Positions 1-8,353 of a stretch of DNA of 64,000 bases are shown here, piece after piece. Position 1 is the first letter of the stretch, and each line of letters begins with the position of its first letter. The position numbers and the translations under genes were made by a program. A model generated the notes under the pieces. The model did no database searches and was not told the origin of the DNA. It worked only from the letters and a program-made list of their open reading frames with translations. The stretch is from Marinobacter halotolerans (GTDB lineage: Bacteria; Pseudomonadota; Gammaproteobacteria; Pseudomonadales; Oleiphilaceae), in assembly GCF_008795985.1 (NCBI RefSeq), contig NZ_VMHP01000002.1, forward strand, positions 1,178,001-1,242,000. Direction: 5' to 3'.

Positions 1-1
1 C

Positions 2-559
2 ACGGCAGAGAACATGTTGCACCGGGCAGGCGTTACAAACGTTAGCCGCCTGTTGGTTACCGGAGCATCTGGCGGGGTCGGTTCTGCGGTCGTCCAGCTG
101 GCCAATCGCCGGGGTGCCTATGTGATTGCCGTAGCCGGCGAAAGCAAGCTGGATTTGGTCAGGAGCCTGGGGGCGGACCAGGTGGTTGCCCGTGGACAGG
201 ACCTGTCTGCTGAAATTTCGGATTCGTCAGTGGATGTGGTGATCGACAATGTCGCCGGTGACCAGGTGGGAACGCTGTTGAAGCTGATGGCCCGTGGTGG
301 CCGCTATGCTTCCTCCGGCGCCATTGCCGGGCCGATCACCACCATCGATATGCGCGATTTTTACCTCAAGGATCTGACGCTGATTGGATGTACGGCCTGG
401 GATGAACCGGTCTTTCCGAACCTTATCGGGTACATTGAAAAGGGTGAGATCCACCCGTTGGTTGCAAAGACCTTTGAGCTGAAAGACATTGCCACGGCTC
501 AGCAGGAATTTCTCAGAAAGACCCACTTTGGAAACTTTGTTCTGGTGCCACCGCACTAA
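2..559 (+). CDS. Zinc-type alcohol dehydrogenase/quinone reductase family (MDR), C-terminal part
   Basis: The reading frame is already open at the window edge, so the 5' end lies outside; 185 residues are visible. The visible part is the nucleotide-binding half of a medium-chain dehydrogenase/reductase. It has a Rossmann start with the glycine-rich motif VTGASGGVGSAVVQLA near residues 20-35, a second strand (VIAVAG) and an acidic/Gly-rich region (VDVVIDNVAG). Family members transfer hydride between NAD(P)H and alcohols, aldehydes or quinones in the cytoplasm; the substrate cannot be told from this half. It ends at a TAA and is followed 73 bp later by an unrelated zinc-finger gene. The family call is firm; the exact enzyme is open. 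Confidence 0.8.
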   Translation, partial: TAENMLHRAGVTNVSRLLVTGASGGVGSAVVQLANRRGAYVIAVAGESKLDLVRSLGADQVVARGQDLSAEISDSSVDVVIDNVAGDQVGTLLKLMARGGRYASSGAIAGPITTIDMRDFYLKDLTLIGCTAWDEPVFPNLIGYIEKGEIHPLVAKTFELKDIATAQQEFLRKTHFGNFVLVPPH

Positions 560-632
560 AAGCATCGTTTGAGTGCAAAGGCTTAGATGCTACATTTCAG
601 TTAAACCCCTATTCCAGACATCGGAGGGCACT

Positions 633-899
633 ATGGCAGGTGGATGGTCCCGCGATGGCGCGGTTCAGGATCAGATCGACGCAAGCGTTGAGGATGAGGT
701 TCAGCGGGCCCGCAGCCAGCTGACCAGCGGCGATAGCCTGAAGGAATGCGAGGAGTGTGACCGCCCTATTCCGGAAGCCCGTCGCAAGGCGATTCCAGGC
801 GTCCGGCTTTGCGTCGAGTGCCAGGCTGCGCTTGAGCAGCAGAACAGCCAGTCCGGCGGCATCAACCGCCGTGGCAGCAAAGACAGTCAGCTGCGCTGA
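633..899 (+). CDS. Small DksA/TraR-type C4 zinc-finger protein (YbiI-like)
   Basis: An 88-residue cytoplasmic protein carrying two CxxC pairs (CEEC near residue 39 and CVEC near residue 59), the four-cysteine zinc finger of the DksA/TraR family. It lacks the long coiled coil of true DksA and so resembles the short YbiI-type members, whose role is poorly known. ATG 633 was chosen over an upstream in-frame codon because a GGAGG ribosome site lies about 5 bases before it and homology-like sequence begins there. The N-terminus (MAGGWSRDGAVQDQID) is typical of this small group. Its last 13 bases overlap the convergent thioredoxin-like gene. Confidence 0.82.
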   Translation: MAGGWSRDGAVQDQIDASVEDEVQRARSQLTSGDSLKECEECDRPIPEARRKAIPGVRLCVECQAALEQQNSQSGGINRRGSKDSQLR

Positions 900-1216
900 A
901 TCTGCGCCAGGCCGGTGGCAATATCCTCACTGTTTTCAGGGCGGACCAGGCGTGTGACTTCCTCCCCGTCCTCCAGAAAAATCAGCGTCGGCCAAAGTTT
1001 GACGCCAAAAGTCCGGCCCAGCCGGCGCCCCTTGCCATCTTCGACCTTCACATGCTCAACCCCAGAATAGCTCTCCATAGCCGCCTTGATTCGCGGCTGC
1101 GCAGCCTTGCAGAAGCCACACCAATTTGTGCCGAACTCGATCAACAACGGGCCTTTGCTGTGCGCGACCTCTTCTGGCGTTAAGGACTCGGGTGTGTATT
1201 CGTGCTTAAACGGCAT
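887..1216 (-). CDS. Thioredoxin-family protein
   Basis: A 109-residue thioredoxin-fold protein with the redox motif WCGFC at about residues 32-36 and a downstream cis-proline segment (KLWPTLIFLEDG). There is no signal peptide, so it probably acts in the cytoplasm as a thiol-disulfide reductase or reductase partner. The start at 1216 (MPFKHEY) was preferred to an upstream in-frame start because it is preceded by a GGGAAA ribosome-site-like run and leaves a normal thioredoxin length. The active site is CGFC rather than the CGPC of thioredoxin 1, suggesting a specialised member. Its 3' end overlaps the zinc-finger gene by 13 bp. Confidence 0.85.
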   Translation of the reverse strand: MPFKHEYTPESLTPEEVAHSKGPLLIEFGTNWCGFCKAAQPRIKAAMESYSGVEHVKVEDGKGRRLGRTFGVKLWPTLIFLEDGEEVTRLVRPENSEDIATGLAQIQRS

Positions 1217-1554
1217 AGTGATTTCCCGCCAGGTGTGAGGCAACGTTAGACCATCGGAGTTGTTATGGTACCGATTTAAAGACTCAGTCATCCAGCCATC
1301 TGGCTAATACGGATATTTTCAACTCAAAACTTGCAAATATTTGTAACAGTAAAACATTGAAAAATCTATGAATTCTATTTTCAATTGTTCACTTCCAACG
1401 GTAACTTCTCTTTGGAGTCGGCCCCATTAGCTCGGCCCGAAATTTCGATTAACCCTTCCTTGGTCAGATGTTGGCGTCAGCAATGTAAGAGGTGCCCGCT
1501 GCCGCTCATTGCCCTCGCACCAAAGGCTTAAATCTCTACTGGAGTAGGTCAACA
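1217..1554. other. Intergenic region, AT-rich, divergent promoter area
   Basis: 338 bases between the divergent thioredoxin-like and lipoprotein genes. The middle (about 1310-1395) is clearly more AT-rich than the surroundings. It presumably holds the promoters for both sides, but I found no well-spaced -35/-10 pair to name. No gene, repeat or convincing hairpin was seen. Confidence 0.5.
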
Positions 1555-2478
1555 ATGGACTCACGCACTGATTTGCCGGTTTTAACAAAACCTGGTTTCT
1601 TTAAGCTCACGATGGGCTTGATTGTTCTCGGAACCATGACGGCTTGCGGAGGTGGTGGGAGTGGAAGTGAGTCCAGCCCCGCACCCGTTGAGAATCAGCA
1701 GAGTTTGATCATCGAAACCCAGGAAAACACCGTCGAAACACGCCAGCTCAACGGAGTTGTTGAGCCGGAATCGGTCAACCCGGTGCCGGGCTTCGACAGC
1801 CCACAAATTACAACGGACATTTCCGACGATACAGTTTCGATAACGGTGGGCGATCTCTCCAACAACTCAAGCGAACGCTTTACTCTGGTTACCGAAGCAG
1901 GCACTGAATACACCATCGTTATTAACGCTCTGAACGCCAGTGCAGAAGCGTTAGTGCAGCAAGCCGAAACACTTACCGAAATTACGTCGCCGCAGACGCT
2001 GGCCAGCGATGACCTCCGTTTGCTGAATACCGTGCTTGAAATTGAATATCTTGCAGGCCGCATCAGCGAGTCCGAAAAGACAAGCACAAGCACCGCGGCA
2101 ATCAACGCGTTGAATAACTTTGCCAACACCCTCGAAAACGAAATAGCCCTGCTGACTCTTGCTCTTTCCAACTACAAAGCGGGCGATACTCCCGAGTCTG
2201 ACCTTGATCAGCGCCTCTCTGCCGCCGCAGCGGCACTGAGCGATGTTGGCGGTGCGGGCGAAGCTGCTCTGGATAATGTTTCAAACACGCTAAACGAGAT
2301 GGGAATGCCACTGCCCGCCGATCTTGAGGCGACCAACCCACTGGCCTATGTCCAACAGGCAGACCGGTACAGCCGGTTTATGAATGCCGACTACGGCACC
2401 TTCGATGCCGAGGGCAACTTTTCGTTTAGCAGCAGCTATGACTTCTTCAATGCTGTTTTCCACTACGCCAGCCAATAA
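1555..2478 (+). CDS. Predicted lipoprotein of unknown function, partner of the subtilase
   Basis: A 307-residue product with a lipoprotein signal: a hydrophobic stretch (MGLIVLGTMTAC) ending in a lipobox cysteine at about residue 31, followed by a Gly/Ser-rich linker. The remainder is acidic and rich in Ala, Leu, Asn and Thr, with long predicted helices in the second half. I recognise no family. ATG 1555 was chosen because GGAG lies about 10 bases upstream; ATG 1612, just before the hydrophobic segment, is the alternative. The stop is only 19 bp before the secreted subtilase, so the two are probably co-transcribed. A partner, foldase or inhibitor role for the protease is inference from position only. 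Confidence 0.6.
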   Translation: MDSRTDLPVLTKPGFFKLTMGLIVLGTMTACGGGGSGSESSPAPVENQQSLIIETQENTVETRQLNGVVEPESVNPVPGFDSPQITTDISDDTVSITVGDLSNNSSERFTLVTEAGTEYTIVINALNASAEALVQQAETLTEITSPQTLASDDLRLLNTVLEIEYLAGRISESEKTSTSTAAINALNNFANTLENEIALLTLALSNYKAGDTPESDLDQRLSAAAAALSDVGGAGEAALDNVSNTLNEMGMPLPADLEATNPLAYVQQADRYSRFMNADYGTFDAEGNFSFSSSYDFFNAVFHYASQ

Positions 2479-2497
2479 GTCGCAGGGGCACTGAATT

Positions 2498-4189
2498 ATG
2501 AAAGTCGTCAAAACAGGTTTTTCGTTGTCCATACTGGCAACTGTGTTGAGTGCAGGCGCATTCGGCACCGGGTTTGTTTCGGCAGAACCCGTTGGCATAA
2601 GTGTCCAGACGCTCAATGGCGACGTTCGCCTGATCGTCAAACGTCAGTTGCCTAACGGCGAAATACGCTATGAGAAATTAACGGTGCCGGCTACCGAGGC
2701 AGACGCCCGCGAAGCCCTCCTTCTTCAAGATCCATCAGTGTTGCTTGTAGAGCGCGACACTATGACCTTTAACCCCGTTCCATTGAGCAGACCCGCCCCT
2801 GTCACCGCTATGGCGATTCTCGATGGCGGCGACCCGGTTGATTACAGTGATCCGGACTATTCGAATCAGACTTATTTCCGCGCTGGCGAGACGTTCAACA
2901 CTCGCTTGAGTGAGGCGCATGGCCGCATCCGATTCACCAACACGATTCGCATCGGCATCATCGATGGCGGATTTGTAAAATCGCCGGAAGTTACCTACGC
3001 AGAGGGCTCCTCTGTCACTTATGGCGTGAAATCGGATCAGTTCTACAATAGCGATCAGGAGACTGCCTGCCCAGAAGGGTCATCAACCCATGGTGACCAG
3101 GTGGCCCAGGTAACTGCAGCCAACTCCAATAATGGTCTCGGGATCGCAGGGGCAACTCAAAACGTCGAGATTGTCGGTGCCCGTGCCCTCGGATGTGATG
3201 GCAGCGGATTTTTGAGCGACGCCTCGGATCAAATTCGATGGCTGTCTGGGGATACGGTTGTAGGGTTGGCTGATATCAGCAGCCCGGTAAACATTATTAA
3301 TATGTCTCTGACCGCACCAACGAGTTGCCCCACTTACATGCAGGACGCCATCGACGCGGCCCGCGGTAAAAACATAACCATTGTCGTAGCCGCGGGCAAC
3401 GATTCAGGAAACGCCGTCAGCTATGCGCCGGCTAACTGTGATGGGGTGGTTACCGTGGCGGCCACGGAACGAGATGGCGCGATTGCGTTGTACTCTAATC
3501 TCGGTGCGCCGGTTGCCGTATCAGCCCAAGGCTCCTCCATGCCAGTAATCATCAATGGTGAGCCTAGACGCGCATTTGGAACGTCATTCGCCTCGCCGCT
3601 GGTAACCGGTGTTATTGCCGCCGCTCTCTCTGAAAGGCCCAAGCTGACGCCGTCTGAAATCGATACGATTATTGCTCAATCCGGCAAACCCCTGAACGAT
3701 GATGTGACCGGTTTTGGCTCTGGTATTCTCGATTCGATGCTCTTCATGGATGGCGCAGGTGTGCCCCGCGAGGCGGTTACTGCCCAATCCGCGCTGACCG
3801 GCGAACGGGAACAGTACCAGGCGGCGCTGACCCACCCGGTGGCCACCGCCTATCTACAGGCGAAAACCGGAACCGCGGGCGCCTGTGAGCTCTACCAGGC
3901 AGACGGTCAGTACCTGGAAAGCCCAGGCACGGATGACTCGATTGCGGTTTTCAGTGTGGCTGACGGCGAACCCTTGAATCCGACAGACTCAACGGCAATG
4001 ATCATCAACAGCACGCCCGGGGCTGATAAGCTGATCATCTCACAAGCGGATATCGACGCGGCCACCGGCAGTAACCGGCAGCTTGGCGTTGCACACTGCA
4101 ATCTGGCGACAGGCGCGAACTGTTCGGTGAAGGATAATGTAAAAGCCTTTGACCCGGCAGATATTGCCTTGCCTGCCATCTGCAGCTAA
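2498..4189 (+). CDS. Secreted subtilisin-like serine protease (S8 family)
   Basis: A 563-residue peptidase with a Sec signal (residues 1-29, ending FVSA). A roughly 100-residue propeptide-like segment precedes the S8 catalytic domain at about residues 145-420. The catalytic residues are all in place: Asp156 in RIGIIDGGF, His198 in GSSTHGDQ, oxyanion Asn301 in VVAAGNDSG and Ser363 in GTSFASPLVTG. About 150 C-terminal residues follow, with several cysteines that could form disulfides; they match no domain I know. There is no LPXTG, autotransporter barrel or obvious secretion repeat, so release beyond the periplasm would need another route. It sits 19 bp after one lipoprotein gene and 70 bp before another. 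Confidence 0.9.
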   Translation: MKVVKTGFSLSILATVLSAGAFGTGFVSAEPVGISVQTLNGDVRLIVKRQLPNGEIRYEKLTVPATEADAREALLLQDPSVLLVERDTMTFNPVPLSRPAPVTAMAILDGGDPVDYSDPDYSNQTYFRAGETFNTRLSEAHGRIRFTNTIRIGIIDGGFVKSPEVTYAEGSSVTYGVKSDQFYNSDQETACPEGSSTHGDQVAQVTAANSNNGLGIAGATQNVEIVGARALGCDGSGFLSDASDQIRWLSGDTVVGLADISSPVNIINMSLTAPTSCPTYMQDAIDAARGKNITIVVAAGNDSGNAVSYAPANCDGVVTVAATERDGAIALYSNLGAPVAVSAQGSSMPVIINGEPRRAFGTSFASPLVTGVIAAALSERPKLTPSEIDTIIAQSGKPLNDDVTGFGSGILDSMLFMDGAGVPREAVTAQSALTGEREQYQAALTHPVATAYLQAKTGTAGACELYQADGQYLESPGTDDSIAVFSVADGEPLNPTDSTAMIINSTPGADKLIISQADIDAATGSNRQLGVAHCNLATGANCSVKDNVKAFDPADIALPAICS

Positions 4190-4194
4190 TGGCC

Positions 4195-4216
4195 TGGGGG
4201 CGCCCGGGCGCCCCCA
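4195..4216. terminator. 22-bp perfect GC-rich palindrome after the subtilase
   Basis: Six bases after the subtilase stop lies an exact 22-bp palindrome centred on CCCGGG (TGGGGGCGCC... and its complement). It would form a very stable hairpin on either strand. No T-run follows directly; the sequence continues AGCATATTCTCTCT, so it may attenuate transcription or protect the upstream mRNA end rather than terminate fully. It separates the protease from the next lipoprotein gene. Confidence 0.5.
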
Positions 4217-4259
4217 AGCATATTCTCTCTGATCAACCTGCTAACAGCGAGATCCTTCC

Positions 4260-4904
4260 ATGCCGAAAAACCGCGCCCCGATCTTGATGGCATTGACCGG
4301 CATAGCCCTTTCCGGCTGTCTGGCTTCCACTGAAAAATTGCCAATGCTGCCCGAACCTGAGGGAGAGCGTTCTTTTATCGTCGGTTGGCAGGCAGATAGG
4401 GCCGGGATCTCGGATAAAGAAGTCCACAAAAGCCTGCTCGCCAAATACAATCGGGCGGTCGAGACTGCGGCCTCTGAGATGGGCTGGACATTAAAGCCCC
4501 GGATCTTAACAAATGCCAGCAACCTGTCCACAACCTTTGATCCGGCTAAATATCGGTCTGCTGCCCTCTATGGAATCAGTGCGCCTGACCTTGGCTGCGA
4601 AGTGACGGTAAATGAGGACGAGCGCGTATCCTCAAACTGCCTGATCAGCGTCAATGTTGGTGGCCTGAATGCCATGGAAACGCCAGAAGGCGTCGAAGTA
4701 GGTTCAGCCGATTCCTGGGCATTCGGCGAAGCCATGCGCCATGGGATTACCCTCAAATCGTCTGATGAGCGTAAGCTGCCAGTGCTGGCTTTCTCAAAGC
4801 TGGTGTCGGCCAGCCTGCCAGGTTCCATCTATCTCTATTTGCCGCAAGACGATAGGGGGTTTTGGCTCCATCAAGGACAAAGGATTCCCGCTTCAACGGA
4901 TTAG
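4260..4904 (+). CDS. Predicted lipoprotein of unknown function
   Basis: A 214-residue protein with a lipoprotein signal: hydrophobic core and lipobox LSGC with the cysteine at residue 20. The mature part is mixed alpha/beta with two later cysteines (in DLGCEV and SSNCLI) that could pair. No family is recognised. The ribosome site (GCGAG) is modest. It follows the subtilase on the same strand with a palindromic hairpin between, so it may be a reduced-expression third member of that group or an independent unit. Confidence 0.6.
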   Translation: MPKNRAPILMALTGIALSGCLASTEKLPMLPEPEGERSFIVGWQADRAGISDKEVHKSLLAKYNRAVETAASEMGWTLKPRILTNASNLSTTFDPAKYRSAALYGISAPDLGCEVTVNEDERVSSNCLISVNVGGLNAMETPEGVEVGSADSWAFGEAMRHGITLKSSDERKLPVLAFSKLVSASLPGSIYLYLPQDDRGFWLHQGQRIPASTD

Positions 4905-5282
4905 TCTATTCCCCGGCGTAGGATGTTCTTCCAGGAAGCTCATCGATTCGTTGATTTACTTGCCGCTTCAGACTGTTATTCAGAACGGAATCTGATGCCA
5001 CCGGATTTACCGCGCCAGTTATTCTGCGTTAGGAACACGCCTCGCACAGAGACGAATTCGAGACAATGTTCGACGACGCTCTCGCGTTGCTTTTTTGTCG
5101 CAGTGGCGCCGTCAATGGGGACGGTGGCAGGGATGAGTATCTCGGCCCGGCTGTGGGGCGTCTGAAGGAAGGTCTGACACGAGTTCAGCACACAGTCTTG
5201 GCGAAAAACTGGGCTATGCTCAAGGCTTATTACAGCCTGGCACAGTAAAAGCCAATAAATACCGAGAAAGAGGAGAACCGAG
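4905..5282. other. Intergenic region without a recognised gene
   Basis: 378 bases between the lipoprotein and an antiporter gene. Short open frames exist on both strands but none has a ribosome site plus protein-like composition. A promoter for the antiporter is expected here, but no -35/-10 pair with normal spacing was convincing. No repeat or terminator was seen. Confidence 0.45.
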
Positions 5283-6497
5283 TTGCTGAACCAATGGTTA
5301 CCCATTGAAGGCTCCGAGGTAGCGCTGAATACCGTTCTGTTAGGCATCATTCTGTCGACAAGTATTCTTGCAGATACGGTGGCACGGCGAACCGCTGTGC
5401 CACGCATCTCTATTCTGATGGTCATTGGTATTGCCATCGCCTTTGTTCAGCAAGTCTGGATGGGACAAGCAAATGATGACTTGCTGGGCGAGCTGAGCCA
5501 GCCGTTAATCCAGTTGGCGCTGGTGATGGTGGCGTTTATTCTGGGCAGCGAACTGAGAATAAGCAGGTTACGTCGCACCGGCCCAATGATCCTGGCCATT
5601 TCGCTGTTTGTGATTATTGGCGGCGGGCTGGTTGTGGGCGCTGGTTTGCTGGCACTGGGGTTTCCACTGGTGGTGGCGGTTTCACTGGCGGCGATTTCAG
5701 TCGCGACAGACCCGGCAGCCGTTAGCCAGTCGGTACGGGAAAGCGGGAAAACCGGGCTGGTGCCCAAGGTACTGCTAGGCATAGTCGCTATTGATGACGC
5801 CTGGGGAATTCTTGTTTTCGGGCTCAGTATGGCGGCGCTTGGCTGGGTCATTGGTACAGATGGCGACCTGGCTTTCCTGCACGCTCTCTGGGAGTTGGGC
5901 GGCGCGGTTCTGCTGGGTGTCGCCGTTGGCCTGCCTGCGGCCTGGCTAACCGGCCGCCTGCGGCCCGGCGAGCCCACACAGGTGGAAGCCATCGCCCTGG
6001 TGCTGCTGCTGTCGGGGCTTTCTTCACTGATGGGGATTTCCGCACTGTTGGCATCCATGATCGCGGGCTGCCTGATTGCCAACCTATCTTCCCATCACAC
6101 CCGATCATTCCGGGAGATCGAGCATATTGAATGGCCGTTTCTGGTGTTCTTTTTCGTGCTGTCTGGCGCCAGTATCGACCTGTACAAGGTGAACGATGCA
6201 TTACTGCTCACTCTCGCCTACATTCTTCTGAGGCTGGCAGGCCGGGTTCTGGGCGGTTTTATGTCCGTTAAGCTCAATCGTTCTACACACCAGACTCTGC
6301 CCTCGAATCTTGGCCTGGCACTGACTCCGCAAGCAGGTGTCGCTATTGGTATGGCGCTGCTGGCTGCCCAACGTTTTCCTCAGTACAGCGACACCATCCT
6401 TCCGGTTGTGGTTGCATCAACCATTGTCTTCGAACTGATCGGCCCCGTTTTTGTCAGGCGGGTTCTGAATGGGATGGGGCCCGGTTCACTTCCTTAA
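5283..6497 (+). CDS. Cation:proton antiporter (CPA / Na+/H+ exchanger family)
   Basis: A 404-residue, highly hydrophobic protein with about eleven to twelve membrane helices, of the sodium/hydrogen exchanger type. The ion-binding region shows ATDPAAVSQSV followed by VAIDDAWGILVFG, the paired acidic motifs expected in helices 4-6. It would exchange Na+ or K+ for protons across the inner membrane, useful in a saline habitat. The start is a TTG: it has an AGGAG ribosome site 6-7 bases upstream, while no ATG in frame lies near. No regulatory RCK domain is fused. A second, distinct CPA antiporter of the same length lies at 11170-12384. Confidence 0.88.
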   Translation: MLNQWLPIEGSEVALNTVLLGIILSTSILADTVARRTAVPRISILMVIGIAIAFVQQVWMGQANDDLLGELSQPLIQLALVMVAFILGSELRISRLRRTGPMILAISLFVIIGGGLVVGAGLLALGFPLVVAVSLAAISVATDPAAVSQSVRESGKTGLVPKVLLGIVAIDDAWGILVFGLSMAALGWVIGTDGDLAFLHALWELGGAVLLGVAVGLPAAWLTGRLRPGEPTQVEAIALVLLLSGLSSLMGISALLASMIAGCLIANLSSHHTRSFREIEHIEWPFLVFFFVLSGASIDLYKVNDALLLTLAYILLRLAGRVLGGFMSVKLNRSTHQTLPSNLGLALTPQAGVAIGMALLAAQRFPQYSDTILPVVVASTIVFELIGPVFVRRVLNGMGPGSLP

Positions 6498-6575
6498 TTC
6501 CGCATTTATGCTAATTTACCCGCCGTTGATCACAACGGTTAAATTCGATTGATATGTTTCAGGGCACAGCCGGGT

Positions 6576-7742
6576 ATGACAAACAAAGCGTTTAGTGAAC
6601 GGCTGAACTATCAACTGCTGGATAGCTTTGTCGCCCAGACCTCCACGGTCATTCTGGGGCATCTACTGGTCGGAGCTATCAATCTCGCCCTGTTCTGGAA
6701 CCAGATTAACCATCTTTTTATGGTCGGCTGGGCATGCTTCGTTCTGTTAGTGGTGTTGTGCCGGTGGTTCATGACAAGACGCTATAAACAGAACCAGCAG
6801 CTTGTGACGGCCAATCAATGGTGGGCGCTGTTTGCGATCAGTTCGTTGTCGCTGGGCCTGGTCTGGCTGGTGTGGTCTCTATACGTCAGCTCGGTGATTG
6901 ATCTGCACGGCACGGGTATTTCAATCCTGCTGATCACCGCCGCCGGACTGGTTGCCGGGGCTGTGGCGTCCACGTCTTCTTCCATCTATTCCTATCTCTG
7001 CTTCTCTATTCCGATACTGCTTCCCCTGAGTGCGGTCTTGCTAATGAACGATGAGATCCAAATTCAGGGCATCGGTCTGCTAATAGTCGCTTTCTTCATC
7101 ATTACCCTGCGGCAGGTACTGAGAATTCATCGGGTTTTGCGGGAAAGCATTCTGAACGGACTGGAGCTTGAAGCCTCTAAAGAGGAGACAGAAAAGCTCG
7201 CCAAGGAGCTGTACAAGATATCCACAATGGACGCCCTCACCTCGGTCATCAATCGCCGCGGCTTCAACGAGGCCCTGAGCGCGGAATGGTCCCGGGCCAT
7301 GCGGGCCAGAACGCCGCTGACGCTGCTTATGATCGACGTCGACTATTTCAAACCTTTCAACGACACCCTCGGCCACCCTGCCGGTGACGAATGTCTGCGC
7401 CTGATCGCCTCGGCGTTGCCCCTTTATGTCAGAAGAGCGGGTGAAACCATCGCGCGCTACGGCGGCGAGGAGTTTGCCGTTCTGCTACCCAATACGGCGG
7501 CACCCGAGGGCGTAAAAATTGCGGAAGATATTTGCGAAGGCGTCGCCAGACTGGACATCCGCCACCCTGCCTCTGAAATATCAGAACGGGTCACCATCAG
7601 CATTGGCGTGTGCGGCGCAGTGCCAGGAGAAGTGGAAACCAGCCATGAACTGATCCGGCTGGCTGATAAAGCGCTCTATCAGGCCAAGAATTCGGGACGG
7701 AATTGTGTGCGTTCTTACGACGCGTCAATTGAAGATCAGTAA
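6576..7742 (+). CDS. Membrane-anchored diguanylate cyclase (GGDEF)
   Basis: A 388-residue protein: five to six membrane helices (about residues 20-185), a short helical linker (KEETEKLAKELYKIS), then a complete GGDEF domain. The signature is GGEEF at residues 296-300, with MDALTSVINRRGF at the domain start and DVDYFKPFNDTLGHPAGD binding metal and GTP. It should make cyclic di-GMP at the inner membrane. The inhibitory I-site, normally RxxD five residues before GGEEF, reads R-A-G-E (287-290), so product inhibition may be altered. ATG 6576 was preferred over an upstream TTG, though its ribosome site is weak. The membrane part is not a domain I can name. Confidence 0.9.
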   Translation: MTNKAFSERLNYQLLDSFVAQTSTVILGHLLVGAINLALFWNQINHLFMVGWACFVLLVVLCRWFMTRRYKQNQQLVTANQWWALFAISSLSLGLVWLVWSLYVSSVIDLHGTGISILLITAAGLVAGAVASTSSSIYSYLCFSIPILLPLSAVLLMNDEIQIQGIGLLIVAFFIITLRQVLRIHRVLRESILNGLELEASKEETEKLAKELYKISTMDALTSVINRRGFNEALSAEWSRAMRARTPLTLLMIDVDYFKPFNDTLGHPAGDECLRLIASALPLYVRRAGETIARYGGEEFAVLLPNTAAPEGVKIAEDICEGVARLDIRHPASEISERVTISIGVCGAVPGEVETSHELIRLADKALYQAKNSGRNCVRSYDASIEDQ

Positions 7743-7815
7743 ACCAGACGGAAAACATCGCGACTTCATTTCACCGGCTATACTCTCAGATGACCAACCT
7801 ATGTGAGGAAGTGAA

Positions 7816-8244
7816 ATGAACAGGTTCGCAACTACTTTCTACTTTGCGCTGCTGGCTATTCCCTTAATGGCATCCGCAGACAGCATGGTCTCGACAGCTC
7901 CGGAAAATGCCGATGTGTACTTCATTCAGCCACCTGACGGTGCAACCGTTGATAGCACCTTCAAGGTGGTGTTCGGCCTGCAAAACATGGGCGTCGCCCC
8001 GGCCGGTGTTGAAAGGGACGGCACCGGGCATCATCATCTACTGATTAATACCGACGCACCTTCGGATATGAGCAAGCCACTGCCAGCCACGGACCAGATC
8101 AGACACTTTGGCGGCGGGCAGACCGAAACCGAAGTCACCCTGCCCCCGGGCAAGCATACCTTGCAGTTGTTATTGGGCAACTATGCCCATGTGCCCCATT
8201 CTAAACCCGTTGTGTCGGAAAAAATTACTGTTATGGTTAAGTGA
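7816..8244 (+). CDS. Periplasmic DUF4399 protein
   Basis: A 142-residue secreted protein with a cleavable signal peptide (about 1-21, ending ASA) and a single DUF4399 domain. Recognisable blocks are VYFIQPPDGATV, the histidine-rich GTGHHHLLINTD and FGGGQTETEVTLPPGKHTLQLLLG. The His cluster and beta-rich fold suggest a copper- or metal-linked periplasmic role, but the family has no assigned function. A good ribosome site (GAGGAAG) precedes the ATG, and a strong terminator follows the stop, so it is probably a single-gene unit. Confidence 0.85.
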   Translation: MNRFATTFYFALLAIPLMASADSMVSTAPENADVYFIQPPDGATVDSTFKVVFGLQNMGVAPAGVERDGTGHHHLLINTDAPSDMSKPLPATDQIRHFGGGQTETEVTLPPGKHTLQLLLGNYAHVPHSKPVVSEKITVMVK

Positions 8245-8291
8245 TCAAAGGGGCCTGCTGGTCCTGAGACTGCACTTGTTTCGTATGCCAG

Positions 8292-8319
8292 AACGGCGGC
8301 CGAGAGGCGGCCGTTTTTT
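8292..8319 (+). terminator. Rho-independent terminator after the DUF4399 gene
   Basis: Stem AACGGC-G-GCC paired with GGC-G-GCCGTT around a GAGA (GNRA-type) tetraloop with one internal G-G mismatch, followed by six T. It lies about 48 bases after the stop codon and before the CoA-transferase gene. Confidence 0.88.
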
Positions 8320-8353
8320 ATGAAACAGCCTATGACCAACCAGGAGCATTCGA

